From VRUE01 sp963817905 (lineage in GTDB: Bacteria; Actinomycetota; Thermoleophilia; Solirubrobacterales; 70-9), in the NCBI GenBank assembly GCA_963817905.1, contig CAWFPS010000002.1:1116001-1180000 (forward strand): a stretch of 64,000 nt of DNA, given 5' to 3'. How positions within the stretch are numbered: position 1 is the stretch's first letter; each line of letters begins with the position of its first letter. The notes below the pieces were generated by a model. It was not told the DNA's origin. It did not search any database and was given only the letters and a program-made list of their open reading frames with translations. The position numbers and the translations under genes were made by a program. Positions 27,645-35,932 of this stretch are shown here, piece by piece.

Positions 27645-29039
27645 TCACGGAACTTCTTCGCCGCTGCCGCCACCCGAAGAGCCCAAACGCCCGGGTCCCG
27701 AGCCCGAGCCATCGCTGCCATCGCCACCTTCGGCGCCTTCTTTGGCCGGAGGCGGCGGCAGCGCCTCGCCACCGCCGTTACCGCCGTGCCGCTCGGGATC
27801 GTCACCGCCGTCGGCGCCGGGGCCGCGCGGGGAGCCGCTGCCGTCGCCCGGCTGGCGCGGCGGCCGTTCCTCGCCCGCACCCGGCCCGAGGTGGGGCCCG
27901 CGTTCGCTACCGTCGCCGCCGTGAGCTCCGCGGCGGGGACCATGGGTCTCGCCCTGGCCATCGACTGGGCCTCGGTGCCCGTGGGCCCGAGGCCCACCTC
28001 CGGGCTTACGCGGGCCTCGGCTGGGGCCGGGTCCGGGAGTGTTGTGCGGGCCGTGTCGCCTGCCACCTTGGCTTGCGGTGTCGCCATGGCCGCCAGTGCT
28101 GGGATTGCCACGGCCCGGCGATAGGCCCGCCGCCTCGCGATGTCCGACGCCCCCGCTCTGGCCGGAACCGCTCTCGGGCAACGCGTTCGCCACCGAAGCC
28201 GCAGCCCCGAAGTCGTGCGCGCTCGCCGGGGCCGGCGCGGCTTTCGCTGTGTCCCCGCCGTCTCCGTGACTTTTCTCCTGCAGCGCGATTCCCGTCCCGA
28301 CCGAGCCGGCCAGCACGGCAGTCACCACCCCCGCCTTCAGCGCCACGCCCGCCCCAGCTCCTCCGAGCACCCCGCTTGCTGCGGCGGCTCCACCGGCGGT
28401 GGCCCCGGCCCCGGCCGCCTCGCCACCGTGGTCGATCAGCATCCGCAGCAGCGGCAGTGGGAGCAGCACGCCGAGGCCGTCGCGCAGTGCCTGTCGCGCC
28501 CGGTAGATCGCCTGGCGAGCGCCGCCGCCACTCAGTCCCAGCGCCGCCGCGATCTCCTCGTGACTCAGCCCTTCCAGCTCGCGCATCACGATCGCCGCCC
28601 GCTGCGGCTCGGGAAGCGAGCGCAGCCGCGCCATCAGGTCGGTCAGCTCTTCGCGCCGCTCATGTTCCTCGGCAGCGCTGCGCCCTCCCACGACCAGCGA
28701 CTCGGCCAACTCATCCGCTCTCGGCGGCCGGTCGCGCAGGTCGTTGAGCGCCGTGTTGCGGACGATGCGAAACAGCCACGGCCGTAGCTCGATCTCGGCA
28801 CCGTCGCGGCGCAATGCCAGCAATGCCTTGGAGAGGGCGTCCTGGGTGACGTCCTCGGCCCGCCCGCCGACGATCGCCCCCGCGTAGCGGGTAAGCGGTT
28901 TGCCGTAGCGCCGGACGATCTCCTCGAAGGCGCTCTCGTAGCCGTCGCGCACGAGCGTGACCAGGCGCCGGTCGGGCTGCGAACGCAGCGCCGGCCCGAG
29001 CACAAGGCGGGCGGCAAATCCCTCAGCTGGCGGCGGCAT
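27645..29039 (-). CDS. ECF sigma factor with membrane segment and long low-complexity tail
   Basis: 464 aa from ATG 29039. Region 2 is AFEEIVRRYGKPLTRYAGAI with AEDVTQDALSKALLAL and LRPWLFRIVRNTALNDLRD; region 4 is LPEPQRAAIVMRELEGLSHE with EIAAALGLSGGGARQAIYRA. After about residue 185 come a Gly/Ala-rich stretch and one hydrophobic segment (GVALKAGVVTAVLAGSVGTG), then over 200 residues rich in Gly, Pro, His and Asp. The layout suggests a membrane-tethered sigma factor whose tail is outside the cell. No anti-sigma gene is adjacent. Longer starts run into a family D palindrome. Confidence 0.88.
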   Translation of the reverse strand: MPPPAEGFAARLVLGPALRSQPDRRLVTLVRDGYESAFEEIVRRYGKPLTRYAGAIVGGRAEDVTQDALSKALLALRRDGAEIELRPWLFRIVRNTALNDLRDRPPRADELAESLVVGGRSAAEEHERREELTDLMARLRSLPEPQRAAIVMRELEGLSHEEIAAALGLSGGGARQAIYRARQALRDGLGVLLPLPLLRMLIDHGGEAAGAGATAGGAAAASGVLGGAGAGVALKAGVVTAVLAGSVGTGIALQEKSHGDGGDTAKAAPAPASAHDFGAAASVANALPESGSGQSGGVGHREAAGLSPGRGNPSTGGHGDTASQGGRRHGPHNTPGPGPSRGPRKPGGGPRAHGHRGPVDGQGETHGPRRGAHGGDGSERGPHLGPGAGEERPPRQPGDGSGSPRGPGADGGDDPERHGGNGGGEALPPPPAKEGAEGGDGSDGSGSGPGRLGSSGGGSGEEVP

Positions 29040-29071
29040 CTTCTGATGCAACACGTTAGAGCGTCCAAAAT

Positions 29072-29123
29072 CACGCTCCGCTGTTCTTTGGCCGCATAAG
29101 CGCGTCAAAGGAACAACGGAGTG
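29072..29123. repeat. Family D palindrome between sigma gene and ydcZ
   Basis: CTCCGCTGTTCTTTGGCCGC pairs imperfectly with GCGTCAAAGGAACAACGGAG. It lies in the divergent promoter region. Confidence 0.6.
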
Positions 29124-29147
29124 GGGGTTTGGGAGGATGCGGGCGCT

Positions 29148-29585
29148 ATGGATCGTGGACTGGCAGTCGTCCTCACCGCCTGCGCCGGCGGTTTGATCGC
29201 GCTGCAGGCGCCGATCAACGCCGGGCTCGGCAAGGCGACCGGGAGCCTGCCGGCGGCGCTCGTCTCCTTCCTCGTCGGCACCGTCGCGCTGGCGGCGATC
29301 GTCGTCCTCAGCGGCAAGGCGGGAGGCTTGAGCTCGACCTTCGACGTTAGCTGGTACTACCTGCTCGGCGGCCTGCTCGGCGCCCTCTACGTCGCCAACG
29401 CCCTGGTCGCGGTGACCGCGATCGGGGCCGGAGGAGTGGCGGCGGCGACGATCACCGGCCAGCTCACCTTCTCGGTCGCGATCGACCGCTTCGGCCTATT
29501 CGGCCTCGACCAGGTCCCGCTCAGCCCGGGGCGGATCGCCGGTGTCGCCCTGCTGCTCGCCGGCACCGTTCTGGTCGTTCGCTGA
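29148..29585 (+). CDS. DMT-superfamily YdcZ-like (DUF606) membrane protein
   Basis: 145 aa from ATG 29148. Five hydrophobic helices: LAVVLTACAGGLIALQAPIN, AALVSFLVGTVALAAIVVLS, YYLLGGLLGALYVANALVAV, GVAAATITGQLTFSVAIDRF and IAGVALLLAGTVLVV. Motifs QAPINAGLGK and the GALYV segment are typical of YdcZ/DUF606 half-size transporters that act as dimers; substrate unknown. The last 90 nt overlap the end of the convergent FAD reductase gene. Confidence 0.8.
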   Translation: MDRGLAVVLTACAGGLIALQAPINAGLGKATGSLPAALVSFLVGTVALAAIVVLSGKAGGLSSTFDVSWYYLLGGLLGALYVANALVAVTAIGAGGVAAATITGQLTFSVAIDRFGLFGLDQVPLSPGRIAGVALLLAGTVLVVR

Positions 29586-30701
29586 GGCCGGGGCGGCGGC
29601 GAACTCCGGCGGGGCGATGTTCAGGTAATGGCCGAAGGACCACTCGACGAAGCGCCTGGCACCGAGCAATCGCACCAGCCGTCCGAGCAGGCGCGGCGGG
29701 ATCATCGGCACCAGCTTCTGCACCCGCAGCATCCAACGGAACTTCCACTCGTGGGAGTCGTTGAACTCGGCGTAGCGGGCCGCCGCGGCCTCACGGTCCT
29801 GGCGGCCGTCGAGGACGCCGCGCAACTCCCGCCCCAGGGCGATGCCGAAGTAGAGCGCGGTGCGGATTCCCTCGGCGCTGAGCGGCAGGCAGTGCCCGGC
29901 CGAGTCGCCGGCGAAGAAGATGCCGCCCTCGGTGCCGCGGCGGAGCTTGTGGGGGATCCAGTTGCCCTGGTAGCGGACCCGCTCGGCGTCGAGGTCCTCG
30001 GCCAGCAGCTCGGTCGTCTGGCGCACGTGGAAGCGGGGGTCGAAGGAGCCGACGCCGATCCGCAGCTCGTCACGGGCCGGGAAGCTCCAGCCGTAGCCGG
30101 CGGGGACGTAGCGGCGGTCGATCCAGATCTCCAGGTCCTCGCCCCTGCCCTCCGGGTGGACCTCGAGGCCGCGCGAGAGCGGCGCGTCGGGGGGCTGGTA
30201 ACCGTCGCCGTTGGCCAGCATGCGGCGCCAGCCCAGCGCGTCGACGACGAGCGGGGCGGAGATCGTGCCGCGGTCGGTCTCGATCGCGACCGCGCCGTCG
30301 CCGTTGGCGGGCCGGCCGCGGCCGTTGACCTTGGCGGTCTCGAAGCGGGCGTCGCACTGCTCCCAGAGCAGGGCGCAGAGCTCGCGGTAGTCGAAGGTGG
30401 AGAAGGTGAAGGGGAGGCGGTAGCGGGCGTCGCCGTGCGGTGTGTGCATCAGCAGCGAGTCGAAGCGCTGGCGCTCGGCGTCCATCAAGTCCAGAGCTTC
30501 CATCCACAGGGTGGGGATGCCGCAGGCCGAAGTCTGGCGCTCGCCGATCTCGTAGCGATCGACGACCAGCACGTCGGCGCCGGAACCGGCCAGCTCCCGG
30601 GCGATGGCGAGCCCCGCGAAGCTGGCGCCGCAGATCAGCACATCGTGACTGCCGTCGAGCGGCGTCCGCTCATCGCCGCGTTTGGTCGCTCTCACCGGCA
30701 C
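29496..30701 (-). CDS. FAD-dependent reductase of the geranylgeranyl reductase type
   Basis: 401 aa. The FAD-binding N-terminus is DVLICGASFAGLAIARELAG with VLVVDRYEIGERQTSACGIP, followed by TFSTFDYRELCALLWEQCDA, APLVVDALGWRRMLA, and the second flavin motif GIFFAGDSAGHCLPLSAEGI. This set is seen in geranylgeranyl reductases and related lipid or quinone hydroxylases; the substrate is not determinable. The last 30 or so residues (NDQNGAGEQQGDTGDPPRAE) are low-complexity and arise from reading antisense to ydcZ, so the C-terminus may be a read-through extension. A TACGCT box lies 6 nt before the GTG start. Confidence 0.8.
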   Translation of the reverse strand: MPVRATKRGDERTPLDGSHDVLICGASFAGLAIARELAGSGADVLVVDRYEIGERQTSACGIPTLWMEALDLMDAERQRFDSLLMHTPHGDARYRLPFTFSTFDYRELCALLWEQCDARFETAKVNGRGRPANGDGAVAIETDRGTISAPLVVDALGWRRMLANGDGYQPPDAPLSRGLEVHPEGRGEDLEIWIDRRYVPAGYGWSFPARDELRIGVGSFDPRFHVRQTTELLAEDLDAERVRYQGNWIPHKLRRGTEGGIFFAGDSAGHCLPLSAEGIRTALYFGIALGRELRGVLDGRQDREAAAARYAEFNDSHEWKFRWMLRVQKLVPMIPPRLLGRLVRLLGARRFVEWSFGHYLNIAPPEFAAAPASANDQNGAGEQQGDTGDPPRAERDLVEAE

Positions 30702-30707
30702 TCCCGC

Positions 30708-30713
30708 AGCGTA
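30708..30713 (-). promoter_or_regulatory. -10 box of the FAD reductase gene
   Basis: TACGCT on the minus strand, 6 nt before GTG 30701. Confidence 0.4.
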
Positions 30714-30815
30714 CCTACCCCCGGCACCCCCGGACGCGGAGGGCCGGTTGCGAGATCTCCGGTCGTGATGAACGCGACCGGCCCGGAGCAGAGGAGGTGG
30801 CCGCCTGATTTCTGC

Positions 30816-30821
30816 AATTAT
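30816..30821 (+). promoter_or_regulatory. -10-like box of rpsA
   Basis: AATTAT, 8 nt before GTG 30830. The AGGAGG at 30792 is too far upstream to set this start. Confidence 0.3.
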
Positions 30822-30829
30822 CCCCCGCT

Positions 30830-32389
30830 GTGTCCGTGGCCGATACGACCTTGACCCCTGCTCCTGAGACTCCCACCGGCTCCCCGGTGGAGGGCTCGGG
30901 CGGCCTGCTGCTCGAAATCGACGGCAAGGTCGTGCCCAACTACGCGGCGACGATGGTCTCCTTCGAGGAGGGTGACGTGGTCAAGGGCAGGGTCGTGCGG
31001 ATCGACAAGGACGAGGTCCTGGTCGACATCGGCTACAAGTCCGAGGGGGTAATTCCCTCGCATGAGCTCTCGATCCGCAAGTCGGTCAACCCTGCCGATG
31101 AGGTCGAGCAGGGCGAGGAGGTCGACGCCCTCGTTCTGACCAAGGAAGACTCCGACGGCCGCCTGGTCCTCTCCAAGAAGCGGGCCCGCTTCGAGAAGGC
31201 CTGGCGCCGCATCGAGGCCGCGGCCGAGTCGGGCCAACCGGTCGAAGGCAACGTGATCGAGGTGGTCAAGGGCGGCCTCATCCTCGACCTTGGGGTGCGC
31301 GGCTTCCTGCCCGCCTCGCTGGTCGACATCCGCCGCGTCCACAACCTCGACGAGTTCATGAGCCAGACGCTCGAGTGCAAAGTGATCGAGCTCAACCGCA
31401 GCCGCAACAACGTCGTGCTCTCGCGCCGCGCCGTGCTCGAGGAAGAGCGCAAGGAGGTGCGCGAGCAGATCCTCGGCCGTCTCGAGCCGGGCCAGGTCGT
31501 CGAGGGCAAGATCTCCAACATCGTCGACTTCGGCGCCTTCGTCGACCTCGACGGCATCGACGGCCTGATCCACATCTCCGAGCTTTCCTGGAGCCACGTC
31601 AACCACCCCTCCGAGGTGGTGGCGATCGGCGACACGGTGCGGATCAAGGTGCTCGACATCGACCGCGACCGCCAGCGCATCTCGCTCGGCCTCAAGCAGA
31701 CCCAGGAGGACCCCTGGCAGCGCGTGATCAGCGTCCACCGGCCCGGCGACGTGCTCAGCGGCACCGTGACCAAGGTCGTCGCCTTCGGCGCCTTCGTCGA
31801 GATCCTGCCCGGGGTCGAGGGACTGGTCCACATCTCCGAGCTGGCCGACCACCACGTCGAGAGTCCGAGCGAGGTTGTCGAGCCGGGCACGACGCTCGAC
31901 GTGAAGATCCTCGAGATCGACGAGGAGCGGCGGCGCTTGTCTCTCAGTATCAAGCAGGTTGAGGAGCAGAAGATGCCGATGGGCGACCTCGGGGCGCAGA
32001 TTCAGGAGGCTTCAGAGGGCGCGACTGAGGAGGCTTCAGAGGGTGAGGCCGAGGCCGTTGTTGCTGATGGAGATTCCGACGCGTCAGCCGCGGGTCCTGT
32101 CGCTGCAGGGGACCCACCGCCTCCTGCGGTAGCTGAAGCTTCCTCGGAGGCGGTCCCCCCTACAGCGCCACCCGCGGACGATGCGGCTGAGGTCGCCGAG
32201 GAGCCTGCGGTCGAGGAGGAGCCTGAGGCCGAGGCCGAGGAGCCTGTCGCGGAGGAGGAGCCTGTTGCGGAGGAGCAGCCTGCGGCTGAAGTTGAGCAGC
32301 CTGCCGCTGAGGAGCCCGAGGAGCCTGCGGTCGACGAGGAGCCGGCTGCTGAGACTGAGGCTCCTGCTGAGGATTCTTCCGAGTCCTGA
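30830..32389 (+). CDS. rpsA: 30S ribosomal protein S1
   Basis: 519 aa with four S1 RNA-binding domains: near 46-115 (GDVVKGRVVRIDKDEVLVDI), 133-200 (VEGNVIEVVKGGLILDLGVR), 220-288 (VVEGKISNIVDFGAFVDLDG) and 305-375 (VLSGTVTKVVAFGAFVEILP). S1 helps mRNA load on the 30S subunit. The four-domain form is normal for actinobacteria. After residue 380 comes an acidic Ala/Glu/Pro tail; residues 420-449 of it are encoded by an imperfect palindrome. coaE follows after 6 nt. Confidence 0.95.
   Translation: MSVADTTLTPAPETPTGSPVEGSGGLLLEIDGKVVPNYAATMVSFEEGDVVKGRVVRIDKDEVLVDIGYKSEGVIPSHELSIRKSVNPADEVEQGEEVDALVLTKEDSDGRLVLSKKRARFEKAWRRIEAAAESGQPVEGNVIEVVKGGLILDLGVRGFLPASLVDIRRVHNLDEFMSQTLECKVIELNRSRNNVVLSRRAVLEEERKEVREQILGRLEPGQVVEGKISNIVDFGAFVDLDGIDGLIHISELSWSHVNHPSEVVAIGDTVRIKVLDIDRDRQRISLGLKQTQEDPWQRVISVHRPGDVLSGTVTKVVAFGAFVEILPGVEGLVHISELADHHVESPSEVVEPGTTLDVKILEIDEERRRLSLSIKQVEEQKMPMGDLGAQIQEASEGATEEASEGEAEAVVADGDSDASAAGPVAAGDPPPPAVAEASSEAVPPTAPPADDAAEVAEEPAVEEEPEAEAEEPVAEEEPVAEEQPAAEVEQPAAEEPEEPAVDEEPAAETEAPAEDSSES
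32088..32177. repeat. Imperfect palindrome in the rpsA tail
   Basis: CCGCGGGT and ACCCGCGG are the outer 8 bp, CCGCCTCC and GGAGGCGG the inner 8 bp, with a partly paired middle. It encodes part of the Pro/Ala-rich tail. It could be a decayed copy of a coding palindrome. Confidence 0.45.
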
Positions 32390-32395
32390 GGCGTT

Positions 32396-32974
32396 GTGCC
32401 GCTGACCATTGGGCTGACCGGTGGTATTGCGGCTGGGAAGTCTGAGGCTCTTGCCGCGTTCGGGCGGCTGGGGGCGGCGACCGTCTCCAGCGATGCGGTT
32501 GTGCATGAGTTGCTCGATACTGAGCCGTTGCTCTCTCGTTTGACCGAACGGTGGGGTGATGGCGTGGCGCCCGGCGGGACCGTCGATCGCACGAAGGTTG
32601 GGGAGATCGCCTTTGCCGATCCGGCGGAGCTGAAATGGCTGGAGGCGCAGATTCATCCGCTTGTCGGGGAGCGGATTGGCGCTTGGCTTGCCTCACTGGG
32701 AGACGATGTCGACGTTGCTGTGGTCGAGGTGCCCCTGCTGTTCGAGTCCGAGATGGAGGTGGTCTTCGACACCACTGTGGCTGTCGTCACCTCCGATGAG
32801 GTTCGCCGCGCCCGCGCCGAGGCGCGCGGCCACGCGCTGGTCGGCGAGCGGGAGGCGCGGCAGTTGGGCCAGGAGGAGAAGGCCGCCCGGGCCGATCGCG
32901 TGATCGAGAACGACGGCACCCTGGAGGACCTCGAACGGCGCCTATCCGCCCTCATCGCGACACTGGATGGATGA
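32396..32974 (+). CDS. coaE: Dephospho-CoA kinase
   Basis: Final step of coenzyme A synthesis, phosphorylating the 3'-OH of dephospho-CoA. 192 aa. P-loop GLTGGIAAGKSEALAAFGRL, then VSSDAVVHELLD (the family's DAD-like motif is SDAVV), VVEVPLLFESEMEVVFD and the lid GEREARQLGQEEKAARADRV, ending VIENDGTLEDLERR. GTG 32396 lies 6 nt after rpsA; the stop overlaps the next ATG. With panCDB at 48619 the window contains much of the CoA pathway. Confidence 0.95.
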   Translation: MPLTIGLTGGIAAGKSEALAAFGRLGAATVSSDAVVHELLDTEPLLSRLTERWGDGVAPGGTVDRTKVGEIAFADPAELKWLEAQIHPLVGERIGAWLASLGDDVDVAVVEVPLLFESEMEVVFDTTVAVVTSDEVRRARAEARGHALVGEREARQLGQEEKAARADRVIENDGTLEDLERRLSALIATLDG

Positions 32975-33573
32975 GCGCGGCCCGAAACCGCACCATTAGG
33001 AAACGGAGAAGGCGTCGGCTTGCGGTTGGCGGTGCGGCCCTCGTCGCCGGTATCGTCGCCTGCGTGCTGCTGGGAGTGGTGGGGACAGTCGAACGGGGGA
33101 TTCAGGAGTTGACCCTGCCCCTGAAACACGAGGACGTGATCCGCGAGCAGTCGCGGGAGAAGGACGTAGACGCGGCGTTGATCGCCGCCGTCATCTACTC
33201 CGAGTCGAAGTTCAGCGATCGCACCTCGAGCGCTGGCGCCCGCGGGCTGATGCAGATCACGCCCGAAGCGGCCCGGGAAATCGAGCGGCTCAGCGGTGGA
33301 ACCACCTTCAAGCTCAAGGACCTGGGCGATCCGGAAATCAACATCCGCTACGGCACCTTCCTGCTCGGCGAACTGCTCGACCGCTACGACGGCGATGTCG
33401 CCGCCGCCCTCGCCGCCTACAACGCCGGCCCCGGCAACGCCGACAGGTGGGGCGGCAGCGCCCTCAGCGTCGAGGGGATCGAGTTCCCCGAAACCCGTGC
33501 CTACATCGAAGAGGTGCTTGAGAAGCGGCGCGCCTACCGCGAAAAGTACCCGCGGGAGCTGGGCTACCGGTGA
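32971..33573 (+). CDS. Lytic transglycosylase (SLT domain)
   Basis: 200 aa. Arg-rich N-terminus and one membrane anchor (LAVGGAALVAGIVACVLLGV), then an SLT domain: LIAAVIYSESKFSDRTSSAG with the catalytic Glu in YSESKF, ARGLMQITPEAAREIERLSG, INIRYGTFLLGELLDRYDG and VAAALAAYNAGPGNADRWGG. It cleaves peptidoglycan glycan strands to 1,6-anhydro products. The ATG overlaps the coaE stop and its TGA overlaps the MFS GTG. Confidence 0.93.
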   Translation: MSAARNRTIRKRRRRRLAVGGAALVAGIVACVLLGVVGTVERGIQELTLPLKHEDVIREQSREKDVDAALIAAVIYSESKFSDRTSSAGARGLMQITPEAAREIERLSGGTTFKLKDLGDPEINIRYGTFLLGELLDRYDGDVAAALAAYNAGPGNADRWGGSALSVEGIEFPETRAYIEEVLEKRRAYREKYPRELGYR

Positions 33574-34940
33574 GCCAGGCCCCGCGACCCCGCGTGGCGG
33601 CATTGGCGCTCGCTGTCGGCCTGGTACTGGCCGACTCCTCGGTCGTCGTCCTGGCGCTGCCTCAGATCTACCGCGAGCTCGACACCAGCGTCGCCGGGGT
33701 CAGCTGGGTGCTGGTCTCCTTCAACCTGGTGATGGCGCTCGCCGCCGTCCCCGCCGCGCACCTCGCCCGCCGGGCCGGCCCTGGCCGCGCCGCCGCCGTC
33801 GGTCTCGCGATCTTCGCCGGGGCGGGTCTCGCCTGCGCGATCGCCGACCAGCTCAGCACTCTGATCGCGGCCCGCTGCGTACAGGCGATCGGTGGGGCGT
33901 TGGCGGTGACCGCGGTGCTGGAGCTGTTGCCGGCCACGGTCGGCTCCGAGCGCCGGGCCGCCGCGATCTGGGCGACCGCCGGAGCGACCGGGGCGGCGCT
34001 GGGCCCGGCAGCCGGCGGCCTGCTCACCGAGTTGGTCTCCTGGCAGTCGATCTTCCTGATCCAGGTGCCGATCGCGCTCGCCGCCGCGGTGCCGATCTTC
34101 GCCGTCGCCAGGCACGAGGCAGCGACCGGGATCATCTCCACCGAGTTGCGCCAGACGGGCCGGCCGCACCTGCTGGCGAACCTGGCCCTGGCCCTGGTCT
34201 CGGCGGCAATTGCCGGCGCCCTCTTCCTGCTCGTCCTGCTCCTGATCGAGGGCTGGCGACTGAGCCCGATCGGTGCCGCAATCGTGGTCAGCGTAATGCC
34301 GGTCGCGGCCCTGCTCGGCAGTCGCCTCGATGGGATGGTGCCGAGCGCCCGGGCGCGTGCCGCTGCCGGGGCGATTCTGGTCTCCGGCGGCCTCGGCGGC
34401 CTCGCCCTGCTGCCCAAGGCCGAGGTGGCCCTGACTGTGCCGCCGCAGGTGATGATCGGGGTCGGTCTGGCCCTCGTCCTCTCGGCGCTGACCGAGACGG
34501 CGCTCGGCGGCCGGGCGCCGCAGGCGATCCACGGCGGCTGGACGATCTCCGCCCGTCACGCCGGCGTCGTGATCGGGATCCTCGCCGTCACCCCGATCTT
34601 CACCCACGACATCGCCAAGCAGCGCGACGACGCGATCGACGCTGGCACCGCGGTGATCCTCGACTCCCGGGTGCCGCCGCTGGCAAAGCTCGACCTGGCG
34701 CGGAAAATCGAGAGCCGGCTGGAAGGCGAGAACGGCAAAGTGCCGACGATCGGCCCCGCCTTCGAGCCGCTGCCCGAGGATTCCGGGGAACGCGACGAGG
34801 TCGTGCAGCTACGCGAAGATCTGCAGGAGCAGCTCAACCGCGGCGCGACCCACGCCTTCAGCCCCTCGTTTGGCCTGGCCGCCCTGATTGGGCTGCTCTC
34901 CCTGGTTCCGATCGCCTTCGCCCGGAGGGTCGACCTATGA
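33570..34940 (+). CDS. MFS transporter, drug-efflux type
   Basis: 456 aa with about 12-14 membrane helices. N-terminal motif ALAVGLVLADSSVVVLALPQ followed by GVSWVLVSFNLVMALAAVPA is typical of DHA2-type efflux systems, where a conserved Asp sits in helix 1. LARRAGPGRAAAVGLAIFAG fits motif A. A soluble, charged region (KIESRLEGENGKVPTIGPAF) precedes the last helix, which is unusual. Substrate unknown. GTG 33570 overlaps the SLT gene. The stop is in an ATGA overlap with a mini-ORF. Confidence 0.85.
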   Translation: MSQAPRPRVAALALAVGLVLADSSVVVLALPQIYRELDTSVAGVSWVLVSFNLVMALAAVPAAHLARRAGPGRAAAVGLAIFAGAGLACAIADQLSTLIAARCVQAIGGALAVTAVLELLPATVGSERRAAAIWATAGATGAALGPAAGGLLTELVSWQSIFLIQVPIALAAAVPIFAVARHEAATGIISTELRQTGRPHLLANLALALVSAAIAGALFLLVLLLIEGWRLSPIGAAIVVSVMPVAALLGSRLDGMVPSARARAAAGAILVSGGLGGLALLPKAEVALTVPPQVMIGVGLALVLSALTETALGGRAPQAIHGGWTISARHAGVVIGILAVTPIFTHDIAKQRDDAIDAGTAVILDSRVPPLAKLDLARKIESRLEGENGKVPTIGPAFEPLPEDSGERDEVVQLREDLQEQLNRGATHAFSPSFGLAALIGLLSLVPIAFARRVDL

Positions 34941-35002
34941 GCTTCCGTTGTTCCTTTTCACCGCCATACGGGGAAAAGGCACAGGGGAGGTGCGCTCGGT
35001 GA
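34937..35002 (+). CDS. Repeat-derived 21-codon mini-ORF after the MFS gene
   Basis: ATG 34937 overlaps the MFS stop (ATGA); its TGA at 35000-35002 overlaps GTG 34999 of the next gene (GTGA). The peptide MSFRCSFSPPYGEKAQGRCA plus R shares MSF-x-CSFSP and KAQ with the mini-ORF after trpG. Function unknown; it is probably a product of the inserted palindrome that keeps the genes translationally coupled. Confidence 0.4.
   Translation: MSFRCSFSPPYGEKAQGRCAR
34942..34989. repeat. Family D palindrome after the MFS gene
   Basis: CTTCCGTTGTTCCTTTTCAC pairs imperfectly with GGGGAAAAGGCACAGGGGAG. The right arm supplies the GGGGAGG ribosome binding site for GTG 34999. Confidence 0.55.
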
Positions 35003-35523
35003 GCGCGGCGACCCGCGCCCGGGTCCTGGTCGGCGGTGCGATGGTTGCCGCCGTCGCCCTGGTTGGGATCTACCTTGCTGCCGGCGGCACCTCCTACACG
35101 CCGGCCAAGACCCAGGACCCGTGCAAGCACCGGCCCTGGCGCAACCCGGAGGGGCTGCAGGAGATCGCGCAGCAGTTCACGCTCTCAGCCCTCGACGGCG
35201 CCGCCTGCCAGCTCGGCGTCAGCCGCGAGGCCTTGGCCCAGGCACTGGCAACGCCGGAAGCGCGCGAACGCTTCACCGAGCGCTACGGGATCGGCGACGC
35301 GAAGCTGGCCCGGGCGGTGCGGGCGGGACTGCTGCGCGCGGTCGACGACGCCGAAGAAGCGGGCGCGCTCAGCCCCCTGTTCGCCGAACCCCTGCGCGAA
35401 ACCCTGAAGGGAATTCGGCTCGACCAGGCGATCGAACTCATCAACAACGCCGAATCCCTGCTCGACAATGTGCAGGGCTTCCTCGGTCCGGCCCAGGAAT
35501 TCCTCGAAGGCTTCCTGCCCTGA
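34999..35523 (+). CDS. Membrane-anchored hypothetical protein
   Basis: 174 aa. One N-terminal membrane helix (VLVGGAMVAAVALVGIYLAA) then a soluble helical domain: EIAQQFTLSALDGAACQLGV, REALAQALATPEARERFTER, RAVRAGLLRAVDDAEEAGAL. Two Cys (DPCKHRPW and GAACQL) could form a disulfide. The layout suggests a periplasm-facing helical domain; no family recognised. GTG 34999 follows GGGGAGG by 9 nt and overlaps the mini-ORF stop. Confidence 0.65.
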   Translation: MSAATRARVLVGGAMVAAVALVGIYLAAGGTSYTPAKTQDPCKHRPWRNPEGLQEIAQQFTLSALDGAACQLGVSREALAQALATPEARERFTERYGIGDAKLARAVRAGLLRAVDDAEEAGALSPLFAEPLRETLKGIRLDQAIELINNAESLLDNVQGFLGPAQEFLEGFLP

Positions 35524-35547
35524 GCCCGGCTTCGCGGCCCGCCCCGG

Positions 35548-35796
35548 CTATTTCTTGTACTGGTACTTGCTCTTATCGGGCGACCAGGAGATGCCCTCGC
35601 AAAGCTGTGCCGTGGTGGTCTCGAGCGAACCCGCCAGCTTGACGATCGTGCCGAGCCGCGGCTCGCGGCCGCCGCGCTCGAGCAGGGAGATCTCGGTGCG
35701 GTGGAGGTCGCAGCGGAAACCCAGCTCCTCCTGCGAGATGTTCATCTTCTTGCGCGCTTTGAGCAGATTGGTCGCGAAACGCTCTCGTGGTGTCAT
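35548..35796 (-). CDS. XRE-family helix-turn-helix regulator
   Basis: 82 aa, a single HTH_3 domain: FATNLLKARKKMNISQEELG, CDLHRTEISLLERGGREPRL, GTIVKLAGSLETTTAQLCEG. The recognition helix is HRTEISLLERG. Such small Xre proteins often repress their own gene; a perfect inverted repeat TCTGTC-6-GACAGA lies just upstream (35808-35825). The target genes are not evident. Convergent with the preceding hypothetical gene. Confidence 0.85.
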   Translation of the reverse strand: MTPRERFATNLLKARKKMNISQEELGFRCDLHRTEISLLERGGREPRLGTIVKLAGSLETTTAQLCEGISWSPDKSKYQYKK

Positions 35797-35807
35797 TGCG
35801 GGAATTC

Positions 35808-35825
35808 TCTGTCTGCAACGACAGA
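35808..35825. promoter_or_regulatory. Candidate operator of the XRE gene
   Basis: TCTGTC-TGCAAC-GACAGA, a perfect 6-bp inverted repeat with 6-nt spacer, 12 to 29 nt upstream of the XRE ATG, where an autorepressor would bind. Confidence 0.4.
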
Positions 35826-35932
35826 TGTACTACAGCCAACAAGTCGCCGGACAAAACATTACTCTCGGTGGACCACGCTGTTTATAACAGGCTCGCGAGT
35901 CGCCGGGCCGGCGCCACGGAGGCCCGGCTGGC

